From positions 20,820,155 through 20,884,154 of the forward strand of contig CM068582.1 of the NCBI GenBank assembly GCA_035048485.1: a stretch of DNA of 64,000 nucleotides. Direction: 5' to 3'. Both the position numbers and the translations under genes were made by a program. Of this stretch, positions 25,901 through 36,450 are shown one piece after another. The DNA comes from Pteria penguin. Taxonomy: Eukaryota > Mollusca > Bivalvia > Pterioida > Pteriidae. Each line of letters starts with the position of its first letter. Position 1 is the stretch's first letter. Under the pieces are notes generated by a model, which did no database searches, was not told where the DNA came from, and saw nothing but the letters and a program-made list of their open reading frames with translations.

Positions 25901-28900
25901 ACAACATTGGTTAATTGTCACCAATGAAATAAACTTATATGAGAATAATGAGTGTACTTTTCAATCACTACAAAGATATATATGTAGATGGTATATGAAT
26001 GTCATAATTTAAAAAAATTACATCATGTCAAAATCAGTTAGATACATACATTTTAACATTTGTCAATGCAATCACTCCAAAAATAAATTATTTTAGCTGA
26101 ATGAAATTATTTGCTCTTTTTTAACATTTACGTATTTATAATAATGTTTATGAAAGCATAATATTTTACTTCTGGTAGAAGAACGAGAAATCCTGTGGCT
26201 GCTAAAGTTCCAACAGCAAGGGCAACACAAAACATTAATATTCTCTTGAAGACCCTCGTCTTCATAACTGGTCCGAGAAAGGCTCCTATGTTTGATATTA
26301 GAACTACCAACGAGCAAAATCCGATACCATATCCCCATGCTGAAATAATATCAAAATTATCTTATTGTCACCTCCACAATTATTTCAAATTGCAGCAGTG
26401 TCACTGTTCTTGTATAATATTGATTGACTGATCGATTATTCTACGTCACTCCACGATCATTTCACGTGATAGTATCTGCTTGCTGTATTGCACAGAAATT
26501 AATACCTTTGCAATGGACCCATCCGAAATAGTTAGGGATTTTTACGTGCCACGTCTACCATGATACAGGACTTCGGTACCAGTCTCACCGAAAGACGACC
26601 CCGATGTGCTGACAGCGGGAATTGAACCTCTCGGTCTCGAACGCAACAACAACAACAAAAGGAAGAAGAAGGAGAAGGATATTCAATTGAATGTCCATTG
26701 ATATTCAGGCAATAAAGGGCCATAACTCAGTCAGAATTAAATAGAATCTCATGAAATGCGTACTTGGTCTGTAACTCTCATAAATAGAACAGTATACAAA
26801 CTTTCAAACATATATCTCAAAGGTTAATCTAAAACACTTCCGGGAAGCAAAATATTTTCAATGAATTTCAGTCAATATTTGGCTATGATTGAGTAAAAGA
26901 TATAACGAAATCACATGAAACAATCAAATAACTCAAAGTTTAAGCTTAAATAATTCCGGAAAACAAAACTGACAAACTGACGGATGGACAGACGGACGAA
27001 CGGAGGCAAAATCTATGCCCCCCCCCCTTCCTGTTTCACCGGTAGGGGACTGATAACAGAACAGTACCCTTTCTCACTATAATAACAACATTTTAAATTT
27101 CAAAATAGGAACAACTCAAAAGACATTTTAATCATTGTTCTTGAAGAGTCTTTTTCCTTCTTCGTCAGAACTAGAATAAGTACCTTGTCCAATTGTTGGT
27201 TTATGTCGATGATGTAGGTCGTGGTGACCACTTGGTGGAGATGTACATTGTGTATTCTGGGCCGTGAAGATAAGTAATGGGTAGGATTTAATCAGACTCT
27301 CCGATGACATATATCCACCGTGAGCATAAATATCGAATATCTGTCCATAATCAAGACACTGAAATAACAATAAGATAGACATTTATTATACTTTGAAAAT
27401 CCGAGGTGAGATCATATCATAGGAGGTGCAGTGTGTTCTATATGTAAATACACCGAGCCTCAGAAGTATGATATTATCTAAACAAATCTACTACAGATAT
27501 TGTGAAAGTAAAATCATGAAACTCACTAACGTAGATTAAACTGAATAACAATATTCGCTGAATCACGGTCTGGTCAAAACGAAATTATGCATGTTTATAA
27601 AAACATCGAATCAAAGATTTATCATAATATGGGGTATCAGGTTCTAAATGATAGAAAATGAGCAAGACGAAATGTTATACTAAGTATTGATTGATTGACT
27701 GAATATTGTTTTACGTCACTTCACGATTATTTCATGTATATGGTTACGGCATCTGCCTGATGCATTACATACAAATATGGACCTTTGCAACAGACCATTT
27801 CGACGCAGTGAGGGATCTTTTACGTGCCACGTGACCTCGGTTTTTACTGTCCTTCATCCGAAAGACAGAGCACCGGTGTGCCTTGGGCGAGAGTCGAAAT
27901 CGGGACCTCTCGATTACAAGCCGAGCACATTATCCACTGGGCAACACCTGCTTTATACTAAGTACTCGTATTATTTAATGCTTTAAGTTACTTTGACCGG
28001 ACTTGGACGATAACGTATTGCATTCGTGCAACTTTACTTTGGCCGGACTTGGACGATAACGTATTGCCATCGTGCTACTTCACTTTGACCGGACTTGGAT
28101 GATAACGTATTGCATTCGTGCTGCTTTACTTTGGCCGGACTTGGACGATAACGTATTGCCATCGTGCTACTTCACTTTGACCGGACTTGGATGATAACGT
28201 ATTGCATTCGTGCTACTTTACTTTGGCCGGACTTGGACGATACCGTATTGCATTCGTGCTACTTCACTTTGACCGGACTTGGATAATAACGTATTGCATT
28301 CGTGCTACTTTACTTTGGCCGGACTTGGACGATAACGTATTGCATTCGTGCTGCTTTACTTTGGCCGGACTTGGACGATAACGTATTGCATTCGTACTAC
28401 TTCACTTTGACCGGACTTGGATGATAACGTATTGCATTCGTGCTACTTTACTTTGGCCGGACTTGGACGATAACGTATTGCCATCGTGCTACTTCACTTT
28501 GACCGGACTTGGATGATAACGTATTGCATTCGTGCTGCTTTACTTTGGCCGGACTTGGACGATAACGTATTGCCATCGTGCTACTTCACTTTGACCGGAC
28601 TTGGATGATAACGTATTGCATTCGTGCTACTTTACTTTGGCCGGACTTGGACGATACCGTATTGCATTCGTGCTACTTCACTTTGACCGGACTTGGATAA
28701 TAACGTATTGCATTCGTGCTACTTTACTTTGGCCGGACTTGGACGATAACGTATTGCATTCGTGCTGCTTTACTTTGGCCGGACTTGGACGATAACGTAT
28801 TGCATTCGTGCTACTTCACTTTGACCGGACTTGGATGATAACGTATTGCATTCGTGCTACTTTACTTTGACCGGACTCGGACGATAATGTATTGCATTCG

Positions 28901-31900
28901 TGCTACTTCACTTTGACCGGACTTGGACGATAACGTATTGCATTCGTGCTACTTTACTTTGGTCGGACTTTGATGATAACGTATTGTACTCGTGCTACTT
29001 TATTTTGGTCTGACTTGGATGATAACGTATTGTATTTGTACCACTTAACCTTGGCCGGACTTAGACAATAATATACTGTAATCTTGTTACTTTTCTTTGT
29101 CGGGCTTTGATGCTAATATTTTGTACGCGGTAAGATAAAACATTTCTTGACCCGATTTACTTTGATACAGTAAATAAATACAAATCCATATCAAACCATT
29201 ATTCAGTCATATTGAACGTTCTGATAGAAAGGAAGTCGTATTTCAAAGCTTGTGTTTATATACGGAATTCACTGTTATAAGTTGTAGGGTTAGTCCAACC
29301 GCCAAAATAGAGAAAACTGAAGTTAGAGCAGTGATTTAAAAGTATCTATGTAAGAAGGGGATGACTCCCAAGGACATTCATGAAGAGTTCATGAAAACCC
29401 TTCTTAAAGCACTGTTAAAATATGGGCTGTTGAATTTAGAAGGGGGAGGAGAGCATTGAAGATGATGAGCGATCTGAAAGTACTATGGGGGCTACCACAG
29501 ATGAAAACGTTGAGAGTGTGCTTACTCTTGTCATAAGTGACAGAGTGCGAAACCTCCGAGATATAGCCAGAGAAGTAATGGCGTTTTTCAATCAATTTTA
29601 AGGCATGTCTAATGTCTCGGCTAGATGGGTCCCTTGAATGTTGACTAAAGATAAAATAGAAACAAGTATGAATTTTTTTTTATTATTTTTTTCCATTAGT
29701 GTGGGATGTATCACGGTCCTCCCGCCCCCCCCCCCCCCCCCTTTGATCCTCCAAAACCAAACTCATGTAGTTGCATTTTGTGCTCTTTCAGTTGAAAAAT
29801 GTTTCATGGAAACTTCCATTGCGAAAGTGGTGAGGGTGTTTTGTTTTGTTTTGTTTTGGGGTTTTTTTTGGGGGGGGGGGGGTGTTTTATACGCAAATCG
29901 TGGCTTTTAGAAACAATTTATATCTTTTGTATGAAATCCGTAGTTTTTATATGAAAAATGAGGTTTTTGTCCTAGACCACTAAAATAGCACATGCTTTAT
30001 ATTGAAATCAATTGTAGTCTGAAATGGTATAAACAATTGCACTGAAAAAATACTTTAAATCAATGATTTAACAAGACCTGAATATTTTACAAGCAATTTA
30101 CAGAAATCAATGATTTTCAAAGCAGGCTTCTATATAAAAATGCCAATTACAAAGCTTTCGCACTACAACAACAATGCAAACAATATATCACCGGAAAAAG
30201 CAGACTTTGTAGCAATGTCATGTCTAAATCATCAAAACACGAGCATACGCTATCTTGTTGAGCTGTGAACGAAGTATAGATCAAAATTTCTTAAAATTTT
30301 CATAATAGCTGGTAAAAAATCATATTTTGTCCCAAGAGCACCCATTTTAGTACGAAGTGAAACTTATTTCATTCGAAAGCGCATTAAAAAATACTACATA
30401 TTCAAATGTTTTATATTTGATATCATTATTCATATATAAGTTTAAAATTGTTCCCCAAAACCAACGATTTTTTTATAAAACGCACGTTTTCCCCCAAAAC
30501 ACCACTTTTGCAATGGAAATTTCCGCGCAACATTTTTCATCTGAAAGAGCGCATAAAATGCTACTATATGAGGTTGGTTTTGAAGGATCAAGGGGGTGGG
30601 ATGAAGCCAACCCCGTGATACATCCCGAACTACATCTTATGTCTCGCTATAAGGATGATCCCAGGGTCTTTATAGGTCGAACTGTCTCCCAGGATGATCC
30701 CAGGGTCTTTATAGGTCGAACTGTCACCAAGGATGATCCAGGGGTCTTTATAGGCCGAACTGTCGCTCAAGATGAAACCTGGGTTCACAATTTTGATGAT
30801 CCTAAATCTACGGAATAAAGCATGCAATGGATTTCCCCAGGCTCACCCAAAAACAAAAAATTCAAGAGACTTTCCCCAGCTGGGAAAGTCATGACCTCGA
30901 TCTTTTTGGACAATCAGGGAAAAATCATGATTGATTTTCATGAGGAAGGTCGCATGGTTCACATCATGCAAATGAGTTAAAGAGTGTGAGCCAGGAGCTT
31001 GTGAGAAGAGAAGAGGAAACCCGGCTAACAAGAGGCGTTCTGATCTTGCAGCAATAATACATCCGCCCACATGGTAAGATATTTGAAAGCAAGGAGGGTG
31101 TCATGGACACGGTATATGAGTACTTACGGACCAGGATGAAGAATTCTATCATGTAGGGATTCAGAAAATGGAACAAAGACGGAGAAAGTGCATTGAGATG
31201 AAGGAAGAGTATATTGAAACACAATGACAATTCTTTTAATCCTGGGTATTCCCAAGTACATGAGGTCGAGAACTTTTTATCATACCTCGTATTAGTGTTA
31301 CTTTACTTTGGTCGGATATTAATAATAACCGTATCGTAGATGATACTTGAAATTTTTCAGAATATTAAACGATATTGCAATATTTCTATGCAAATGTGGC
31401 ATTGGCGGATTTAGAGCGGGTTGCATAGGTTGTAACCTCATTTTTGTTGGAAATTTTTTCCCCGAAAAAAGGTCATATTCGATCGTTTTAGTGCTGCAAT
31501 CCCTCCCCCCCCCCCCCCCCTGCTTTCCGGACCGAATAGTGCAAAACATTAGTCAGTGGAAGCTGCAACCCCCACCCCGTTTCAAAAAATTCTAGATCCG
31601 CCTAAGAGCGGCATTGTGTCTACCGAGTACTGAGTCAACCTATCTACCACCTAACGTCATTAGATCAACAATACATCTGTTAAAACGATATAAAGCATAT
31701 ATCTTTACTTACAAACTTTGTAATGTTGTTTCCTCCACAATCTCCATCTGTTAAATTGCACGGTAGAGGAACCTGGGTGTCCAGTTTTCTCAAGGCCATA
31801 CCCAAGGATATAAAACTCTGTCTCGACAATCTCTGATCCTCGCCATACTTCTTCAAAAGGGAAACTGCAATCTCCTCATCTATATCAGAAATAAACGTGC

Positions 31901-31961
31901 CTGGCAATGTGTGACAAACACAAATGATGATTGAGATTATTACGAATGTGTAGTACCACAT
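22953..31961 (-). CDS. ZIP family metal transporter, SLC39A8/SLC39A14-like, copy 1 (448 aa)
   Basis: Seven minus-strand exons: 31713-31961, 27184-27358, 26170-26339, 24733-24861, 24337-24622, 23422-23609, 22953-23102 (1,347 nt). Phases fit at every junction. The start is the MWYY methionine in CCACCATG; an ATG six codons upstream is not conserved in copy 2. Residues 1-22 are a signal peptide; the ectodomain has two N-glycosylation sequons (CNLT, NNIT) and Cys residues. Eight helices follow from residue 142. A short His cluster DHSHSHVE (269-276) sits in the helix 3-4 loop. Helix 4 has HNFVDG (301-306). Helix 5 has EELPHELGD (330-338): Glu replaces the usual first His of HExPHExGD, the mark of ZIP8/ZIP14, which move Zn2+, Mn2+, Fe2+ and Cd2+ into the cytosol. 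The reaction is inferred from the family. Length fits (460-490 aa typical). No break was seen, and it is a tandem paralogue of 43022-60024. Confidence 0.92.
25115..25410 (-). mobile_element. tRNA-derived SINE in intron 4 of ZIP copy 1 (unit 1 only... between exons 3 and 4)
   Basis: This is a full copy on the minus strand, with CCGGTGTGGCCTAATGGGAT at its head, a GGTTCGATTCCCGC B box and the family body ending GTGGTGTGACGTTAAAT. It lies between exon 4 (24733-24861) and exon 3 (26170-26339), that is in the third intron. Flanks are TGTATGATA and TGTATGAGA. Unit 2 at about 47808 reads TTGTATGATAATACAGACAAATG without an insert, the empty site. Confidence 0.8.
25675..25875 (+). mobile_element. Diverged SINE, shared by both duplication units
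   Basis: A B-box-like GGGTTCGATTCCCAC is followed by GTGTCCTGTGTTACACATG, CATCAGACAGATGACGTCACCATATAAG and GGTGTGACGTAAAACAACAA. Its start is also present in unit 2 (48110-48145, GACCTGGGTTCGAGTCCCAG), where the rest has been deleted. It therefore predates the duplication. Confidence 0.55.
26425..26640 (-). mobile_element. Old tRNA-derived SINE, shared by both units
   Basis: A degenerate copy of the same family body (GTGGAGTGACGTAGAAT end, GATACTATCACGTGAAATG, GGGAATTGAACC B box). The matching remnant is at 48524-48700 in unit 2, next to exon 3. It predates the duplication. Confidence 0.6.
26650..27040. repeat. Dispersed 'GGGCCATAACTC' repeat, shared by both units
   Basis: GGGCCATAACTCAGTCAGAA..CATGAAATGCGTACTTGGTCTGTAACTC, CAAACTTTCAAACATATATCTCAA and the end GACGGATGGACAGACGGACG..AAATCTATGCCCCCCC. 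A matching block is at 48885-49230 in unit 2. It lies in the intron between ZIP exons 2 and 3. The CGGACGGACG-rich tail is typical of a very common bivalve repeat (recognition only). Confidence 0.5.
27675..27964 (-). mobile_element. tRNA-derived SINE with 12-bp target duplication, unit 1 only
   Basis: TTATACTAAGTA flanks both sides exactly (27675-27686 and 27953-27964). The element between them has the family body on the minus strand (GTGAAGTGACGTAAAAC at one end, CGGATGA, GGTCCATATTTGTATG) and a tRNA-like head. It sits in ZIP copy 1 intron 1, just before the 46-bp minisatellite. No equivalent in unit 2 at about 49740-50010. Confidence 0.85.
28000..29110. repeat. 46-bp minisatellite with 414-bp higher-order repeat, about 24 units
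   Basis: Units of TTGGACGATAACGTATTGCA plus TTCGTGCTACTTTACTTTGGCCGGAC. About 28061-28440 repeats nearly perfectly at 28475-28854, an offset of 414 bp, which is nine units. Units decay towards 29110. It lies in intron 1 of ZIP copy 1. Unit 2 has only about five diverged units (50020-50260). Confidence 0.9.
29703..30626. mobile_element. 924-bp non-autonomous TIR element inside the mariner pseudogene
   Basis: The termini GGGATGTATCACGG (29703-29716) and CCGTGATACATCCC (30613-30626) are exact inverses. The arms continue for roughly 120 bp, including TTTGATCCTCCAAAACCAAACTCATGTAGTTGCATTTTGTGCTC against its inverse near 30540-30600. The core is AT-rich with no transposase. Poly-C and poly-G tracts lie in the left arm. 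It is absent from the unit 2 mariner, so it inserted after the duplication or was lost there. No clear target duplication. Confidence 0.75.
30653..30770 (+). repeat. 39-bp triplication within the mariner remnant
   Basis: Three tandem copies of a 13-codon block (DDPRVFIGRTVSQ type). Unit 2 has this block once (about 51211-51250), so the triplication is specific to unit 1. Confidence 0.75.
31404..31609. mobile_element. 206-bp MITE with GGCGGATTTAGA termini, unit 1 only
   Basis: It starts GGCGGATTTAGAGCGGGTTGC and ends with the near-inverse TTCTAGATCCGCC. GGCATT flanks both sides (31398-31403 and 31610-31615). Unit 2 reads GCGGCATTG without interruption at about 52030, the empty site. A diverged relative lies at 33172-33352. 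Confidence 0.7.
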
Positions 31962-34900
31962 GGTGGTAACCCTTCCCATTGTAAGCCTGCACTTGTTGAG
32001 CGATAAAGCACGTGGCTTACATACACATGCGATGCTATGTTATGCGTGTACTGCAGTGGCGCGATACTTACACGATATCTTGTGTACTTGATGTTTTCAA
32101 TGTCAACACTTAAGTCTCTGTATGCGAATTAAGTTCATGTGAGCTCCCTTTTTAAAGATAGTCTATCACTTGTGGCATAAATTGATAGAAATCACTGCGC
32201 GGAAATTTGACACCGTCCTTCACGGCGTGAGGAGTTTCAATGCGAAATTCTTTATTTTTTAACTTTTTTTAAAACATTTTATTTAGATCTACTACATATG
32301 AATTACAGTGTTTTAACTGTTGTGTCTCGAGTTATTTTAAAATCTAGTTTCTAATGGTTCGTTTCTTGTATGGATTGCTTTCTTTTGAACGCTAGTCGCC
32401 TAGATTGATTCACTTCCTTGGGGACTGCATCTTCCTGGTTCACGGCATAAAAAGTAGACCTTTATTCTATCCGAAGTATCGGGAATCTTTAATGTGGCAG
32501 AGTCTCCCATGACTCGACATGACCTCGAATTTCACTGCCATGCGAAAGATTGGACAGCGACTAGACACGTGCAATACTGACCATAGACGTGACCTTGATG
32601 TGGGGACTGCATCCTCCTGATGCAATGCGGAGTTGGGAAACAATATATATACATACAAGCAGTGACAACGACACTTAACGATCGAATGAATTGTCAAAAT
32701 TTCTAGGCGACCTTCCCCTTCTTCAGGACACAACAATTATAAACATAGACTAGAGATACAGACACAAAGAAAAAAAAAGCTATATGTAAAGCACTAAGAT
32801 AAGTGAAACAAACAAAAGATATGAGGAATTACATATTTTCGACTTCTTATTACGAGCGAGCCTCCCCACCCCCAATTTTTTGACCGATCATAAATGTTCA
32901 TAGGTTGTTTTCTAATTTACTAAACTTTTTACATTAAATTATTCTTTGCAGTCTTATAAGTTGTTTTGTAGCTGTATGTATAAACTTGTTCTTTTCTTTC
33001 TGAACGTTAATACTACAATTTATTTTCATCATGCAAAAGATAAAAAATGTTTTGGCTCTGGAAAACATTTACTCATGCAAACATAGGCGCAATTTCCCGT
33101 TCCTCTCAGTGCACCGATTATGAACACCGATTATCCATATGTTGGAGATGAAAATGAGTTTATTATTAACTGTCAGCATTGGCAGACTTGAGGGGGGATT
33201 GCAACCACCCTTTGGTCGGAAAATTTTACCCCCAAAAAAGATATTTTCGGCCATTTTCAAGGCTGCAACACCCCTTTCCAGACTGAATAGTGGAAAATAG
33301 TAGTCATGGCAGCCTGCAACCCTCCTTTCAAGCTTTTTGCACTGATCTGCCTATGCTCTGTGTCTAGCATTATGCGATTCAAGCAAGACTCCTTGGCACA
33401 AAAAGCGGCTTAAAACAGTGGTATCATACTGCAAATTTTGTTTTCAGTTTACAAGTTTGTCCCCCCCCCCCTACTTTTGAATTGCTTCCCACAGGCCTGT
33501 TTTCGTTTCACTTAGTGTTTTGTATATATTTTAGGTGCCCATGTTTGTTTAATAACATTCAAATTCTACTATTTTTACTGAAGTGAGCACATGAGTATAG
33601 TCATATGCTCTCACTTAAAAAATTACTAGAATTTAAAAGATGGCAAACGACACATTTAACAAATTTACACCACCATTAAAATCTAATATTTTACCAAAAA
33701 AAACTTCATCTGGGAAATTCTTTTTGATAAGACATTAGGTTATTTAAGATCCCGCTTAGGTTTTGGTACAACGTTATACGCCGAGGCATTTCCGAATATC
33801 TAATATTGGGTCCCAGTATCGGAAATGTATAGTAATCTCAAGACAAGATTAATCAAATCAAAACAGTTGATTTCATGACAATTTTACTACGAATGATATA
33901 AAAAATGTTTCTCTCGGATGAGAAGGTCTGGGATTCGAAGCCCAACTTATTCGTGTTGATGTTCTGTCCTTCCAGTGAGACAGCGATAGACGTCAGCATT
34001 TAAAAGAACCTTCGCAGCTTTAGATATTGGGGCCGTTGTATGGATCAGAATTTAATAAACAGCACTGGGCAGGTGCCGCCACCGTTTACGTAAAATAATG
34101 TTGACATGGCTTTAATTAATTATCGAGTAATAAATCAACGCAGTGTCCTGTTACAGGCACATGGGATTGTAATAGGATGGTCTTAAATTCTAAACTCATC
34201 GAATCCCTTTGTCATCGTTTCTTGATTGATGATGAACTTAAATAAACTGTTTCGCTAAGCACTCTTGTTACATTAGGCTAGAACATCTTGGACACTGACA
34301 GTAATTATGAGTGAGGACCCTTTATGATATCATCGTACATGCGTTACTTTTTAAAAAAAGTTTAAAACATCTATTACATGTGTATTTGTTATAGATGGAT
34401 AAGTTTAAAATAATCAATGTTATAAACTTTTAATGTACTTCCTGTTCGCCCCCCCCCCTTTTTTTTCGTCGTACACACCTGAACTCCTCATAGATGAAAA
34501 ACGTTTTTTATTAATACTTGCATAAACATCATTAATACATTATTAATACTTACTTGTATACATATAATATAAGCATATAAATGTTATATATGATTACATG
34601 TCTTTGGTGATTTTTGTCATACAGTTTTGTCAGATGTCTTTAGTTTTCTCCTCTATGATGTCATCATTTTACATTAGAAAAACATATCTTTAAGTTGTTT
34701 TGTCTTGGGTTTTTATATGTATACTTACCTAGTAGGTTTTAGTATTGTGTGAACTTTTTGCGTACAACAACATACGATTTCATTTTTCGGGGTTGTGTAT
34801 ATAATAGAAGAAGGTTTGTCGCACATACTTTTGTCTTATATTCATTGTTATATTCATGAATACTATTTTAATTACTTTCTGCTAATTTATTTCCCAAATA

Positions 34901-35394
34901 ATCCAACAACTTAAGTGTACATTCCCTGTAGTAGGGGGATTAAAGGCGGGGATGAAAGAATCATATTTATGCCTGTCGAACCTACAGGTTTCCTAAATGT
35001 ATGGCGTGGTAGAATGGGGATAAACTATGGTTTTGTAATTTTTACACTTCGGTTTCAGGGTCAATTTTCATAATCTCCAGCTGATGAGTAATGTCACCCA
35101 TGGAAGCATTTATGTTGTTTGCAATTGATTATAAGGCTATAGATATCTGTTGATATTGATATGTAAAATATATTGTCTGAAATGTATAAAAAGCAATTAT
35201 AGGGGTACCTCTGTCCGACGTGAAACTCTCTGTAACCTCTTTCATTTATCAAGTTCTATCTTCATACAGTTCAGTCAGCGCAAGTAAGGTCTAGCGTGGA
35301 CGATAGGTCTAGCAGTATAACTGTCGGCAATCGAAGATCAATCTTATCTGTGTACTCGGTGTTTCTACCATACCAATACTGAATTCTTAGATGA
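31962..35394. other. Upstream region of ZIP copy 1, conserved with unit 2, no gene seen
   Basis: Colinear with 60025-62330. It includes a degenerate SINE-like block (32395-32640: GGGGACTGCATCTTCCTGG, then CCTTTATTCTATCCGAAGTATC, resembling the SINE body) and another old SINE (33905-34130: B-box-like GGGATTCGAAGCCC, then GAACCTTCGCAGCTTTAGATATTGG). A MITE relative lies at 33172-33352. No open frame looks coding. Confidence 0.5.
32009..32014. promoter_or_regulatory. Conserved E-box CACGTG upstream of ZIP copy 1
   Basis: ATAAAGCACGTGG occurs about 48 bp upstream of the start codon and is kept in unit 2 (60076-60081) though the flanks have diverged. CACGTG binds bHLH factors such as MITF/TFE and USF; function here is inferred only from position and conservation. 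Further upstream, CCGTCCTTCACGGC (about 32214-32227) is also conserved in unit 2 (60261-60274). Confidence 0.35.
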
Positions 35395-36450
35395 AAGTAA
35401 GTAATGGCATAGCGACACATTTCCCAAGATGGCATACTGTATCACCTAGCTCTATATCTGTCCCATGGGTGACTAAGTGTATCACGTAGCTCTGTATCTG
35501 TCCCAAAGGCGAATTACCGTATCGCCTAGCTCTGTATCTGTCCCATGTGTGATTTACCGTATCACCTAGCTCTGTATTTGTCCCATGGGTGACTAAGTGT
35601 ATCACGTAGCTCTGTATCTGTCCCAAAGGCGAATTACCGTATCACCTAACTCTGTATCTGTCCAATGTGTGATTTACCGTATCACCTAGCTCTGTATTTG
35701 TCCCATGGGTGACTAAGTGTATCACCTAGCTCTGTATCTGTCCCATGGGTGACTTAGTGTATCACCTAGCTCTGTATCTGTCCCATGGGTGACTAAGTGT
35801 ATCACGTAGCTCTGTATCTGTCCCAAAGGCGAATTACCGTATCACCTAACTCTGTATCTGTCCAATGTGTGATTTACCGTATCACCTAGCTCTATATCTG
35901 TCCCATGGGTGACTAAGTGTATCACCTAGCTCTGTATCTGTCCTATGGGTGACTTACCGTATCACCTAGCTCTGTATTTGTCCCATGGGTGACTTACCGG
36001 CCGTATCACCTAGTTCTGTATCTCTCCCATGGGTGAATTATCGTATCACCTAGCTCTGTATCTGTTCCATGGGTGAATTACCGTATCACCTAGCTTTGTA
36101 TCTGTCCCATGGGTGACTTACAGTATCACCGAGCTCTGTATCTGTCCCATGGGTGAATTACCGTATCACCTAGCTTTGTATCTGTCCCATAGGAGACTTA
36201 CCGGCCGTATCACCTAGCTTCGTTTCCGTCCATTGGGTGAATTACTGTATCACCAAGCACTGTATCTGTTCCATGGGTGACTTACCCTATCACTTAGCTT
36301 TGTATCTGTCCACTGGGTGATTTATCGTATCACTAAGCTCTGTATCTGCCCCATGGATGACTTACCGGCTGCATCACCTTGCTCTGTATTTGTCCTATGG
36401 GTGACTTGCCGTATCACCTAGATCTGTATCTGTCCCATGGGTGATTAACC
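35395..36450. repeat. 40-bp minisatellite, unit 1
   Basis: Units of GTATCACCTAGCTCTGTATC plus TGTCCCATGGGTGACTTACC, about 26 copies, with some AAAGGCGAATT variants repeating in blocks. It passes at about 36450 directly into the related 39-bp array. The same pair occurs in unit 2. Confidence 0.9.

Larger units (their letters stand above)
29305..31240 (+). pseudogene. Mariner transposase pseudogene, unit 1 copy
   Basis: Broken frames follow a mariner transposase in order: EKTEVRAVI*KYLCKKGMTPKDIHEEF, ATTDENVESVLTLVISDR, SARWVP*MLTKDKIETS, then after an inserted element RYKDDPRVFIGRTV..QDETWVHNFD, SMQWISPGSP, AGKVMTSIFLDNQG, RGVLILQ, and the C-terminal MEQRRRKCIEMKEEYIE. Stops, frameshifts and loss of the block around the last catalytic Asp make it inactive. 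It opposes the host gene and sits within the 46-bp array (a stray unit follows at 31285-31340). The same remnant is in unit 2 at 50435-51800. Confidence 0.85.

Noticed and set aside
28000..29110. CRISPR-like array
   Set aside because: Units are contiguous tandem repeats without unique spacers, in a eukaryotic intron.
30357..30818. 153-codon open frame as a gene
   Set aside because: Joins the right arm of the TIR element to a mariner remnant by chance.
31962..31979. Upstream ATG adding six residues to ZIP copy 1
   Set aside because: Not conserved in copy 2, where the codon is ATT; the next ATG has the better context and starts the signal peptide in both.
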